From contig DIFQ01000124.1 in NCBI GenBank assembly GCA_002419215.1, positions 1 to 38,256 on the forward strand: 38,256 bases of DNA. The letters are read 5' to 3'. The translations under genes were made by a program, and so were the position numbers. Under the pieces are notes generated by a model that saw only the letters and a program-made list of their open reading frames with translations, was not told where the DNA came from and did not search any database. This stretch comes from Syntrophaceae bacterium UBA5744. Lineage in GTDB: Bacteria; Desulfobacterota; Syntrophia; Syntrophales; UBA2192. Below, piece after piece: positions 1 to 7,692 of the stretch (the first letter of the stretch is position 1; every line of letters begins with the position of its first letter).

Positions 1-2274
1 TCCCGCGTCGCTGCCCGCCGCGTGGCGAAGAAGGAGCAGGTTGCGCGGGACGGCCGAGTCGTGCCCCGCCTCGGCCCGGGCGGACCCGTTGGGGGTCCGG
101 ACCTCCACGATTTCACGCTCACCGAGACCCATCTGCTCGAAATCCTCCCCGTTCATCACGATGCGAAGGCCCCGGCGGATTTGCGCCAGATCGGGGCTTT
201 GCCGCGAAAGAAGCCCGTCGCCGAACAGCGAGGGCACCGCCGTGAGCCGGAAGGAAAACCCGTCGCCTCCCCTGTCTTGCGCGGCTGAACGGGCGGGCCC
301 CGTCTGCTCCGGCATCACCGGAGGCGGATGGATGCGGGGCGCTTCTTGCGTTCCGAGTGCTCCGGCGAGGTCCCGGAGGATCTCCCGATCCGGCCGGCTC
401 TGCCCGAACGGGGGAAGGACGGGGCGGATTTCGCTTTCGAATCCCAGCAGCGACAGGATGGTCCCGCCCTTTTCGGGGGCGAGGGCCGCCGGCAGGATCA
501 CGTGGGCCAGATCCTTCACGGCCGTTTCGAAGGGGCTCTGGCAGACAATGAGGTCGAGCCTCTCCAGGGCCGCCCGCACACGCGACGGGTCCGGAAGGAT
601 CTCGAGGGGATCCTCGCCCAGGAGGTAGAGGGCCCGGATGCGGCCGGCCTCGATGGCCTCGATCAGTGACAGCCCGTCTGTGGCGGCGCCGCAGGAAGAC
701 AGGCCGGCCTTTCGGAGAGCGCCGGCACTGTTGACCTGGGCCCCGAGGGGAAGGATCGATCGTGTCCGTCCATGGAGCAGCGAGGCGAGCCGAGCCCGCT
801 GCAGGTTGTCCCCGAAGGGGTCCGGGGCAACAAGGACCGTCGTCTTCCGGTCCTCCCCGAGAAGGGAGATGAGCCTGGCGAGCCCGCAGGTGTCGACGCC
901 GAACCGGGCGATGTCGGACGAGGCATGGGTTCGCTCCGCCGAAAGGGCGTCATGCAGCTCCGCGAAGAAGTCCTCGGCATAACCCGCCGTGATCGCCAGG
1001 GCAAGCGTCGCCCGGCGAGCCAGGGTGTCCGGCCACGACGAAAGGACGACGAGCTCCCTGCCCTCTTTTCTCATGAGGCCGTTGACGAGGGGCTTCAGGG
1101 TCGGGTGGAGCTCGGCGGCACCGCCGCCCAGGACGATCAGGGTCCCGGCCTCGTTCAAATCTTTCAGCGTTGCCGGCTCCCAGGACGGCCCCAGCTTCGC
1201 GCTGAGAACAGAGAGAATCTGCCGGTACCCCGCCGCCTGGAGGGATCCGATGTCTGCGCAGCCCAGGGTGTCGCGGAAAATCGAGCCGCAGGCCCGGGCC
1301 TCCTCCGTCGTGAGATGGTCCGCCGTGAGCAGGGCAAGGGATGATGCGCCGTGGGTGCGCCGGATTTCGTCGAGGGCCTTCGCGGCATAGCCGACGGCGT
1401 CGCCCCACCCGGTTTCCCGCAGGGCGCCGTCCCGGCGAACCCGGGGGGCCGACAGCCTCGAGGGGCCTTCGAAGGCGCGCCATCCGAACTGGCCCCTCAC
1501 GCAGATGAGGCCTTTCTTCCCGTCCGGAAAGACAGTCGGCGTAATCCGGCGCAGTTGCCCCTTCTCGAGGTGGAAGTCGACCCAGCAGCCCAGGCCGCAG
1601 TGACTGCAGGGCGTTGTCCTGCGCTCCAGATTCCACACCCGGGTGCGATCCTTGAAGAGCTTGTCGTTGAGGGCCCCCACGGGGCACGTGGAGACGCAGA
1701 GCCCGCAGAAGTCGCAATCGAGGGCCCGCCCCCCGTCGGTTGCCACGACGGTTTTGTGCCCCCGGTGTATGAACTCGAGCTCGTCGCGGCCCTGGAGCTC
1801 CCCGCAGATCCGAACGCAGCGGCCGCAGAGAACGCAGCGGGTCATGTCCCGCTCGATGAGCGGCGAGTCACGGTCCACGTAGCGGGCAAAGCGGTCCGTC
1901 CCGAAGGGCGCCTCGATGATGTTGTAGCGGATGACCAGGTCCTGGAGGGTGCATTCGCCCGCCTTGTCGCAGACGGGGCATTCCAGGGGGTGATTGACGA
2001 GGATGAGCTGAAGCTGCGTCCGGACTGCCTCCAGAATAGCGGGCGTGTCGGTGACGATGTCCATCCGGTCGCGGGCCGGGGTGAAACACGACGGGATGAG
2101 GCTTCCCGGCTTCTTCCGGTCCTCCACGACGCACAGGCGGCAGGCCCCGTAGGGGGTGATCCGCTTGTCGTGGCACAGCGTCGGGATGAAGACGCGGGCC
2201 CTCTCGGCGGCCTCCAGGATGGTGCTCCCCCGGGGGACGGTGACCTCGATATCGTTGATCTTCAGGGTGATCAT
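1..2274 (-). CDS. nuoG: NADH-quinone oxidoreductase subunit G, 3' end cut by window
   Basis: Molybdopterin-oxidoreductase-fold iron-sulfur subunit of the complex I NADH module, carrying electrons from NuoF towards the quinone-reducing arm. The frame is open from ATG 2274 to base 1 (758 codons). In order: an N-terminal [2Fe-2S] ferredoxin domain (C34, C45, C48, C63), the H-x3-C-x2-C-x5-C cluster (NHPLECPVCDKAGEC), two [4Fe-4S] sets (CVLCGRCVRIC and CDFCGLCVSTCP), then the CSHCGLGC motif that starts the molybdopterin domain, and near the left edge the dinucleotide-binding fold (IVEVRTPNGSARAEAGH). I see no Cys/Sec-His-Gly formate-dehydrogenase active site after the CSHCGLGC cluster, so a structural role like other NuoG is likelier than formate oxidation. 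It follows nuoF by 9 nt with an AGAGG ribosome site. Only a short C-terminus should be missing. Confidence 0.93.
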   Translation of the reverse strand, partial: MITLKINDIEVTVPRGSTILEAAERARVFIPTLCHDKRITPYGACRLCVVEDRKKPGSLIPSCFTPARDRMDIVTDTPAILEAVRTQLQLILVNHPLECPVCDKAGECTLQDLVIRYNIIEAPFGTDRFARYVDRDSPLIERDMTRCVLCGRCVRICGELQGRDELEFIHRGHKTVVATDGGRALDCDFCGLCVSTCPVGALNDKLFKDRTRVWNLERRTTPCSHCGLGCWVDFHLEKGQLRRITPTVFPDGKKGLICVRGQFGWRAFEGPSRLSAPRVRRDGALRETGWGDAVGYAAKALDEIRRTHGASSLALLTADHLTTEEARACGSIFRDTLGCADIGSLQAAGYRQILSVLSAKLGPSWEPATLKDLNEAGTLIVLGGGAAELHPTLKPLVNGLMRKEGRELVVLSSWPDTLARRATLALAITAGYAEDFFAELHDALSAERTHASSDIARFGVDTCGLARLISLLGEDRKTTVLVAPDPFGDNLQRARLASLLHGRTRSILPLGAQVNSAGALRKAGLSSCGAATDGLSLIEAIEAGRIRALYLLGEDPLEILPDPSRVRAALERLDLIVCQSPFETAVKDLAHVILPAALAPEKGGTILSLLGFESEIRPVLPPFGQSRPDREILRDLAGALGTQEAPRIHPPPVMPEQTGPARSAAQDRGGDGFSFRLTAVPSLFGDGLLSRQSPDLAQIRRGLRIVMNGEDFEQMGLGEREIVEVRTPNGSARAEAGHDSAVPRNLLLLRHAAGSDAG

Positions 2275-2283
2275 GGTTTGCCT

Positions 2284-4071
2284 CTAGTGTATCGCCTTGA
2301 ACTTGCAGGCCCGGATGCAGGATTTGCAGCGGATGCACTTCTCGCGGTGCAGGACGGCCACCTCCTTCTTCTGCCACGTGATGGCATCCACGGGGCACAC
2401 CTTGGAGCAGAGCCCGCAGCGCTTGCAGGCCTCCGCATCGATCTCGAAGCGGATGAGGTCCACGCAGACGAGCGCCGGGCAGCGCTTTTCCCGGATGTGG
2501 GCCTCGTACTCGTCGTGGAAGTACCGCAGGGTGCTCAACACGGGGTTGGGCGCCGCCTGGCCGAGCCCGCAGTGGGAGGTGGAGGCGATGTGGTTCGCCT
2601 GCCTCTCCAGGAGAGCCAGGTCGGAGGGCTCCCCCTGGCCGACGATGATCTTTTCCAGCGTGCCCAGCATGACCCTGAGGCCCACGCGGCAGGGGACGCA
2701 TTTGCCGCACGATTCGTCGACGCAGAACTGTGTGAAGAAGCGCGCCACATCCACCATGCAGTTCGTGTCGTCCATGACGACGATGCCGCCCGAGCCCATC
2801 ATGGCCCCCGCGTCCTGCAGGGAATCGAAGGTCACCGGCAGGTGCAGATGCTCATCCGTCAGGCACCCCCCCGAGGGCCCGCCCAGCTGGACGGCCTTGA
2901 AGCGCGCGTTTCCGCGGATGCCGCCGCCGATCTCGAAGATGATCGTCCGCAGGTCCGTCCCCATGGGCACTTCCACGAGCCCCACGTTCTTCACGGCGCC
3001 CGTGAGCGAGAAGACCTTGGTGCCCGCGCTCTCTGCGGTGCCGATGGAGCGGAACCATTCGCCCCCGTTCAGGATGATCTGGGCGACGTTGGCGAACGTC
3101 TCCACGTTGTTGAGGCACGTGGGCTTCCCCCAGAGGCCCGATTCGGTGGACCGGGGAGGCTTGATGCGCGGCATGCCGCGCTTGCCCTCGATGGAGTACA
3201 TGAGGGCCGTCGACTCGCCGCAGACGAAGGCCCCCGCCCCGGGGTAGATGTCGATGTCGAAATCGAAGCCCGTGCCCAGGATATTGCGGCCCAGGAAGCC
3301 CTTCTCGCGGGCCCGGTCGATGGCCGTTCGCAGCATCCTCAGGGCCAGGGGGTACTCGGCCCGGACGTAGATGTGGCCCTTGCGGGCGCCGATGGCATAC
3401 CCGCAGATGATCATCCCCTCCAGGACGGCGTGGGGGTCCGACTCCATGACGCTGCGGTCCATGAAGGCGCCGGGGTCTCCCTCGTCGCCGTTGCAGATGA
3501 CATACTTGGGAAATGCCCCGTACTTGCGCGCCTCCTCCCACTTTCTGCCCGTGGGGAACCCCGCCCCGCCCCGGCCGCGGAGCCCCGAGAGCTTCATCGC
3601 GCCGATGACGTCCTCGGGCGTCATGGCCGTCAGCGCCTTGTACAGCGCGAGGTAGCCGTCATGGGCAATGTACTCCTCGATCGCCTCGGCATCGATGTGG
3701 CCCCGGTTGCGAAGCACGATGAGCTTCTGTTTCGCGAAGAAGTCCAGGTGCTCGATCCCGGGGATCTCCTTCTCGGTGCGGGGCTCGCTCAGAAGCGGCG
3801 AGGTGGGGTGCTGCAGCGAGGCGAAGAACCCCTTGAGGGTCTCCGTGAAGTGCTCCTCCGAGAGGACCTGGAAGACCTTGCCGCCCGGCAGGAACATGAT
3901 GGAGGGCCCCTGGAAGCACGAAATCAGGCAATCCGTCTCCACCAGGCCGATCCGCCCCCGGTAGCCCAGCTCGTCGAGAGCCTTTTCCAGCAGCGAGCGC
4001 ACGTCGATGGGCTTGCGGAATTTGCACTTGCGGCTCGCGCAGTAGGCGATCTTGCTGACCGACGAGATCAT
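2284..4071 (-). CDS. nuoF: NADH dehydrogenase flavoprotein NuoF, HydB/HndC-type with extra Fe-S domains
   Basis: NADH-oxidising FMN subunit, 595 residues against roughly 430 for classical NuoF. Residues 1-85 form a thioredoxin-like [2Fe-2S] domain (C11, C16, C48, C52). The core carries the NADH/FMN signatures GLRGRGGAGFPTG (163-175) and GDEGDPGAFMDR (195-206), then the N3 [4Fe-4S] motif SCGKCVPCR. Residues 549-595 are a two-cluster bacterial ferredoxin domain (CKRCGLCSKVCP and CIRCKSCIRAC). This N- and C-terminally extended form is the one known from HydB/HndC of flavin-based bifurcating hydrogenases, here inside a nuo operon. The start overlaps the upstream stop by 4 nt (ATGA), implying translational coupling. 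Whether the complex bifurcates or confurcates electrons with ferredoxin cannot be read from the sequence. Confidence 0.95.
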   Translation of the reverse strand: MISSVSKIAYCASRKCKFRKPIDVRSLLEKALDELGYRGRIGLVETDCLISCFQGPSIMFLPGGKVFQVLSEEHFTETLKGFFASLQHPTSPLLSEPRTEKEIPGIEHLDFFAKQKLIVLRNRGHIDAEAIEEYIAHDGYLALYKALTAMTPEDVIGAMKLSGLRGRGGAGFPTGRKWEEARKYGAFPKYVICNGDEGDPGAFMDRSVMESDPHAVLEGMIICGYAIGARKGHIYVRAEYPLALRMLRTAIDRAREKGFLGRNILGTGFDFDIDIYPGAGAFVCGESTALMYSIEGKRGMPRIKPPRSTESGLWGKPTCLNNVETFANVAQIILNGGEWFRSIGTAESAGTKVFSLTGAVKNVGLVEVPMGTDLRTIIFEIGGGIRGNARFKAVQLGGPSGGCLTDEHLHLPVTFDSLQDAGAMMGSGGIVVMDDTNCMVDVARFFTQFCVDESCGKCVPCRVGLRVMLGTLEKIIVGQGEPSDLALLERQANHIASTSHCGLGQAAPNPVLSTLRYFHDEYEAHIREKRCPALVCVDLIRFEIDAEACKRCGLCSKVCPVDAITWQKKEVAVLHREKCIRCKSCIRACKFKAIH

Positions 4072-4460
4072 TCGATCTCCACCCTTTTCTGCGGTTTCTC
4101 GAGTCCCTGCCCGATGGCGTACTCCGCCTTGGGGTGCCCGCCCAGGATGTGGCTGTAGAAGATCTCCCGGGTCTTCGCGGCATCGAGCTTGCCGTACTTG
4201 ACGGGCGTCTGACCGGGAAGATGGACCGTGATCATGGGCTCCATGCTGCAGAGCCCCGCGCAGCCGGTGACGCGCAGCTTCACGTTTTCAACGCCCAGCC
4301 GCTCGATCTCCCCCTGCAGGGCTGAAAAGACATTGCGGCCCCCGGCGGCGATGCCGCAGGTGCCCATGTGGACGTCGACGGTCGCGACGCCCTCTTCGAG
4401 CTCCTTTTTCCGCTCGCCGATGTAGGTTTCCTTGATCTCGCTGAGTTCCTTGATGGTCAT
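4068..4460 (-). CDS. HndB-like thioredoxin-fold [2Fe-2S] protein
   Basis: Stand-alone small ferredoxin-like protein of 130 residues placed between nuoE and nuoF. After a helical N-terminus it shows the HMGTCGIAAGG signature (C35) and VTGCAGLCSMEP (C67, C71), the pattern of thioredoxin-like [2Fe-2S] proteins such as HndB of NADP-reducing hydrogenase operons. Only three cysteines are visible at the expected cluster positions, so the fourth ligand is unclear. Classical complex I operons lack this gene, whereas Hnd/Hyd-type operons have it. It starts 18 nt after nuoE and its stop overlaps the nuoF start. Assignment to the family is firm; its exact role as an additional one-electron carrier or assembly partner of NuoF is inference. 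Confidence 0.82.
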   Translation of the reverse strand: MTIKELSEIKETYIGERKKELEEGVATVDVHMGTCGIAAGGRNVFSALQGEIERLGVENVKLRVTGCAGLCSMEPMITVHLPGQTPVKYGKLDAAKTREIFYSHILGGHPKAEYAIGQGLEKPQKRVEIE

Positions 4461-4478
4461 GACCGCTCACTCCCTGTT

Positions 4479-4961
4479 TCAGGTCTTTTCGATGATCTCT
4501 TCCACGTGTTCGGGGTCGATGAGGCCGAAGGTCTCTTCGCCGATGACGACGACGGGCGCCAGGCCGCAGGCGCCGAGACAGCGGACCTCCTCGATGGAGT
4601 ATTCGCCGTCGGCCGTGACTTCCCCTTCCTCGACACCGATTTTCTGCTTGAGCCGATCCATGATTTCGCCGGACCGCTTCACGTAGCAGGCCGTCCCGCT
4701 GCACACCTTGACGACCTTGCGCCCCCGGGGGACGGTGCTGAAATAGGAATAGAACGTCACCACCCCGGAGACTTTGCTCGGGGGGATTCCCGTCTTCGCG
4801 GCGATGTAGCGCTGGAGGTTCACGGGCAGGAACAGGGTGATGTCCTGCGCCTTTTCGAGCACGACGAGGAGGGACCCCGGCACGTTCCGGTACGCCTCGA
4901 TGACGGCGTCCACCTTCGCCATCTGCTCCTCGGAGAATTGCTGTACGAGCTCCCGTCTCAT
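4479..4961 (-). CDS. nuoE: NADH-quinone oxidoreductase subunit E
   Basis: [2Fe-2S] thioredoxin-like subunit (160 residues, usual length) that holds cluster N1a beside the FMN of NuoF. Ligands follow C-x4-C-x35-C-x3-C: CSGTAC (C87, C92) and CLGAC (C128, C132). The N-terminal helical bundle contains the conserved GVVTFYSYFS segment. The gap to nuoD is about 40 nt, the largest in this operon, and is made of short AAAGGATA-like direct repeats that could act as the ribosome site. The start is ATG 4961. Confidence 0.95.
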   Translation of the reverse strand: MRRELVQQFSEEQMAKVDAVIEAYRNVPGSLLVVLEKAQDITLFLPVNLQRYIAAKTGIPPSKVSGVVTFYSYFSTVPRGRKVVKVCSGTACYVKRSGEIMDRLKQKIGVEEGEVTADGEYSIEEVRCLGACGLAPVVVIGEETFGLIDPEHVEEIIEKT

Positions 4962-5000
4962 CCGTTTCTTTATCCTTTATCCTTTTGCCTGTTGCCTTCT

Positions 5001-6170
5001 TTACCGGTCCACCTCGGCCAGCACGATGTCCACGGCCCCGATGACGGCCACGACATCGGCCAGGAGCCTGCCGCGCACCATCTTCACGAGGCCCTGCAGA
5101 TTGACGAAGGAGGGGGGACGTACCTTGAGTCGCAACGGCCGGCTCTCCCCGTCGCTCACGATGTAGAAACCCAACTCGCCCCGGGGAGACTCGATGGCGT
5201 GGTATACCTCCCCCACAGGCGGCTTGAAGCCCTCCATGACGAGACCGAAATGCCGGATCACGGCGGTGATGTCCTGCTTCAGATCACCCTTCGCGGGGAA
5301 AACGGCCGGCGACCCCGGCACCGTCCAGCCACCCTCGGGAAGCCCCTCGACGGCCTGCCTGGCGATGCGGGCGCTTTCGCGCATCTCCCGGATGCGGACG
5401 AGGTAACGGTCATAGACATCCCCCTGCGTTCCGACGGGTATTTCAAAATGAAATTCGTCGTAACAGCAGTAGGGCTGCGCCTTCCGGAGATCCAGGGCCT
5501 GGCCGGCGCCGCGCAGCATCGGCCCCGAGATGCCCAGGCGGATGCAGTCCGAGGCATCGAGGACGCCGACCCCTTTCGTCCGGTATTTCCAGATGGGGTT
5601 TTCCGTGAGAAGCGTCTCGTACTCGTCCACCCGGGCCTGGAAGGTGTCCGTGAAGGATCGAACGGCCTCGACGAAACCGTCATCGATGTCGGCGGCAAGC
5701 CCGCCGATCCTCAGGAAGCTCGGCGTCAGGCGCGAGCCCGCGAGGGACTCGAAGATGTCCATGAGGGCCTCGCGCTCCCGCAGGGCATAGAACAGGGGCG
5801 TCATCGCCCCCAGATCGTGGGCGTGGGTGCCCAGCCAGAAAAGGTGGCTCGCGATTCGTTGCAGCTCGGCCAGCGCCGCCCGGACATACTGCGCCCGCCG
5901 GGGGACATCGATGGCCATGAGTTTTTCCACCGCCATGACGTAGGCCAGGTTGTTGCTGTGGGCCGCCAGGTAGTCGAGGCGGTCGGTGAGCACGATGATC
6001 TGGTGGTAGGTGCGGTTCTCGGCAAGCTTCTCGATGCCCCGGTGCAGAAAGCCGATGTCGGGACGGGCAGAGACGACGGTCTCGCCATCGAGCTCGAGAA
6101 CGACCCGCAGAACACCGTGGGTGCTCGGGTGCTGGGGGCCCAGGTTGAGGCTCAGGGTCTCGGCGCTCAT
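5001..6170 (-). CDS. nuoD: NADH-quinone oxidoreductase subunit D
   Basis: 49-kDa-type subunit lining the quinone site of complex I, related to the large subunit of NiFe hydrogenases but without NiFe ligands. It has 389 residues, the usual size. The N-terminus LGPQHPSTHGVLR and the following DIGFLHRGIEKLAE segment are diagnostic; the C-terminus ends in GAVDIVLAEVDR, where NiFe hydrogenases would have their last Cys pair. ATG 6170 was chosen because it overlaps the nuoC stop as ATGA and starts directly at the conserved region; the frame is open further upstream only by running antisense-like through nuoC. NuoC and NuoD are separate genes here, unlike the E. coli fusion. Confidence 0.96.
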   Translation of the reverse strand: MSAETLSLNLGPQHPSTHGVLRVVLELDGETVVSARPDIGFLHRGIEKLAENRTYHQIIVLTDRLDYLAAHSNNLAYVMAVEKLMAIDVPRRAQYVRAALAELQRIASHLFWLGTHAHDLGAMTPLFYALREREALMDIFESLAGSRLTPSFLRIGGLAADIDDGFVEAVRSFTDTFQARVDEYETLLTENPIWKYRTKGVGVLDASDCIRLGISGPMLRGAGQALDLRKAQPYCCYDEFHFEIPVGTQGDVYDRYLVRIREMRESARIARQAVEGLPEGGWTVPGSPAVFPAKGDLKQDITAVIRHFGLVMEGFKPPVGEVYHAIESPRGELGFYIVSDGESRPLRLKVRPPSFVNLQGLVKMVRGRLLADVVAVIGAVDIVLAEVDR

Positions 6171-6622
6171 GGCTTTGCCGTGCCCTCCAGGGGAAAATCC
6201 TTCCGCAGGGGATGCCCCTCGAAGTCCTCCGGCATCAGGATCCTCCTGAGATCCGGGTGGTTGCGGAACCGGATGCCGAACAGATCGAAGCACTCCCTCT
6301 CGTGCCAGTCGGCCGTTTCCCAGACGGGCACGACGGAGTCGATGACGGGGTCCTCTCCCCCGAGGGGGACCTTGACACGGAGACGGTGGCCGTGCCGCGT
6401 CGAAAAGAGGTGGTAGACCACCAGGAAGCGGGGGCTTGCGGGATGCCGGTCCACACCGCACAGATCGGACAGGAAATCGAAGGCGAGGGCTTCTTCATCC
6501 CGGAGGGCTTTGCAGAGAGACGCGATGGAGTCACGGTCGACCGTAAGGCTCGTCTCCCCCCGGAAGACGGTCACCTCGCCGATGGCCCCTCCGAAACGTT
6601 CACGGATCGCATCGAGGTTCAT
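6167..6622 (-). CDS. nuoC: NADH-quinone oxidoreductase subunit C
   Basis: 30-kDa-type subunit of the peripheral arm, 151 residues, on the short side for the family. The family signature is present near the C-terminus: ERECFDLFGIRFRNHPDL followed by RRILMPEDFEGHPLRKD. It overlaps nuoB upstream (ATGA at 6619-6622) and nuoD downstream (ATGA at 6167-6170), so translation of B-C-D is likely coupled. No Fe-S ligands are expected or seen. Confidence 0.94.
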   Translation of the reverse strand: MNLDAIRERFGGAIGEVTVFRGETSLTVDRDSIASLCKALRDEEALAFDFLSDLCGVDRHPASPRFLVVYHLFSTRHGHRLRVKVPLGGEDPVIDSVVPVWETADWHERECFDLFGIRFRNHPDLRRILMPEDFEGHPLRKDFPLEGTAKP

Positions 6623-7098
6623 CGAGCGCCTCCCCCGGCCTCGCGGGCGATCTTTTCCTGGAGCCGGATCAGGCCGTCGAGCAGCGCTTCCGGCTTGACG
6701 GGGCAGCCCGGGATGTAGACATCGACGGGCAGGAACGTGTCGACGCCCTGGACAACGGCGTAGGTCGGAAAGAGCCCGCCCGAGCATGCGCAGGCGCCCA
6801 TGGCCACCACCCATTTCGGTTCGGCCATCTGGTCGTAGAGGCGCTTCACCGCGGGCGCCATCTTGCAGGTCACCGTGCCGGCAACGATCATCACGTCGGC
6901 CTGGCGGGGCGAGGGGCGGAAGACCTCCATGCCGAACCGGGCCATGTCGTAGCGGGAGGCGGCCGTGGAGATCATTTCGATGGCGCAGCAGGCAAGCCCG
7001 AATGTCAGCGGCCACAGGGAGTTCCTGCGGGCCCAGCCGACGACGCGGTCGAGGTTTGCCGTGACGATGGTGGTCTCACCGAGGCGTTTCAGTCCCAC
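6619..7098 (-). CDS. nuoB: NADH-quinone oxidoreductase subunit B
   Basis: Subunit carrying the terminal [4Fe-4S] cluster N2 that reduces quinone. With a GTG start at 7098 the protein has 159 residues; this start is preceded by AAAGGAG at good spacing and overlaps the nuoA stop by 10 nt, whereas longer versions have no homologous N-terminus. N2 ligands are visible as the adjacent pair C37-C38 (LACCAIEM), C103 (MGACACSGG) and C132 (PGCPVKPE). The length and the LTFGLACCAIEM and RQADVMIVAGTVT segments are typical. Confidence 0.96.
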   Translation of the reverse strand: MGLKRLGETTIVTANLDRVVGWARRNSLWPLTFGLACCAIEMISTAASRYDMARFGMEVFRPSPRQADVMIVAGTVTCKMAPAVKRLYDQMAEPKWVVAMGACACSGGLFPTYAVVQGVDTFLPVDVYIPGCPVKPEALLDGLIRLQEKIAREAGGGAR

Positions 7099-7442
7099 TG
7101 CAGGTCTCCTTTGCGCCAGACATAGACCAAAGCCGCCAGCAGGACGGCGATGAATACGAACATTTCGGCGAGCCCGAAGACCCCGAGATCCCGGACGACA
7201 ACAGCCCAGAGGTACAGAAAGACGATTTCCACGTCGAAGATGACGAAGAGCAGGGCCACCTTGTAGAACCGGACGGGAAACTGCGTGTGCTCCCTTTCGA
7301 TGGGCGGCATGCCGCACTCGTAAGGCACGTCCTTTTCGGCCGTGAGGGGACGGCGGCCGACCCGGTTGGATACCAGGAGGATCGCGGCGGCCGACCCGAC
7401 GACCAGCACGAGGTAGATGAAAATGGAAAAGGCTGCCGTCAT
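7089..7442 (-). CDS. nuoA: NADH-quinone oxidoreductase subunit A
   Basis: Small membrane subunit at the junction of the two complex I arms. From ATG 7442 it has 117 residues with three hydrophobic helices (about 5-25, 63-85, 90-110) and the conserved loop YECGMPPIE and RFYKVALLFVIFDVE. An ATG further upstream (7541) would add 33 non-homologous residues and would lie upstream of the sigma-54 promoter at 7484-7498, so the shorter start is preferred. It is the first gene of the nuo operon. The ribosome site is weak: AGAGGAG lies about 13 nt from the ATG. Confidence 0.9.
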   Translation of the reverse strand: MTAAFSIFIYLVLVVGSAAAILLVSNRVGRRPLTAEKDVPYECGMPPIEREHTQFPVRFYKVALLFVIFDVEIVFLYLWAVVVRDLGVFGLAEMFVFIAVLLAALVYVWRKGDLQWD

Positions 7443-7483
7443 CCCGTCGATCAGTCTCCTCTTGATAGGATGAGGCTGTAAGG

Positions 7484-7498
7484 GCAACGGCTGTGCCA
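7484..7498 (-). promoter_or_regulatory. sigma-54 (-24/-12) promoter of the nuo operon
   Basis: On the minus strand the sequence reads TGGCAC, five bases, then TTGC, giving GG-N10-GC exactly as in RpoN promoters. It lies about 42-56 nt upstream of the nuoA ATG, which would give a transcript start near 7472 and a leader of about 30 nt. The neighbouring gene upstream encodes a sigma-54 activator, and palindromes suited as enhancer sites lie 110-190 nt upstream. The match is seen directly; activity is inferred. Confidence 0.8.
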
Positions 7499-7602
7499 GG
7501 GAAGTCCGCCCTGTGGAAAGCGGCGGCGGCATGCCGGGCATGGATGCTTCAATTGCCTGATGTAGAAAGGGATTATTTATTTATACCGGAAGGGACCTCC
7601 GA

Positions 7603-7637
7603 GGCCGTTCCCGTCACAGGCGGCCTGCGGGAAGGCC
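7603..7637. promoter_or_regulatory. Inverted repeat, possible activator site upstream of nuoA
   Basis: GGCC-G-TTCCCG and CGGGAA-GGCC face each other across 14 bases. It sits about 110-165 nt upstream of the sigma-54 promoter, a usual distance for NtrC-family enhancer sites, and between the regulator gene and nuoA. There is no T-run on either side, so it is not a clear terminator. Binding is untested inference. Confidence 0.45.
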
Positions 7638-7653
7638 GAGCCGAGGTATGAGT

Positions 7654-7668
7654 ATTTCAGAATGAAAT
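7654..7668. promoter_or_regulatory. 15-bp palindrome ATTTCA-GAA-TGAAAT
   Basis: Perfect 6-bp arms with a 3-base centre, 25 bases after the stop codon of the NtrC-type regulator and about 160-180 nt upstream of the sigma-54 promoter. It could be an enhancer-binding site or an RNA hairpin at the end of the regulator transcript; lack of a T-run favours a protein site. Confidence 0.4.
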
Positions 7669-7692
7669 GGGACGTTCGGTCAGCGAACACCG

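Noticed and set aside
1..2274. NuoG as a catalytic formate dehydrogenase subunit
   Set aside because: The domain is related, but no Cys/Sec-His-Gly active-site motif follows the CSHCGLGC cluster, and the operon context is nuoABCDEF.
1351..4158. 935-codon open frame on the plus strand opposite nuoG and nuoF
   Set aside because: It is antisense to two certain genes, is low-complexity in composition (Ala/Asp/Gly/Leu/Val rich), and shows no domain; a GC-rich third-position shadow.
4368..6416. 682-codon plus-strand open frame opposite nuoE, nuoD and neighbours
   Set aside because: Same reason: antisense to conserved subunits with intact cofactor motifs, and no recognisable fold of its own.
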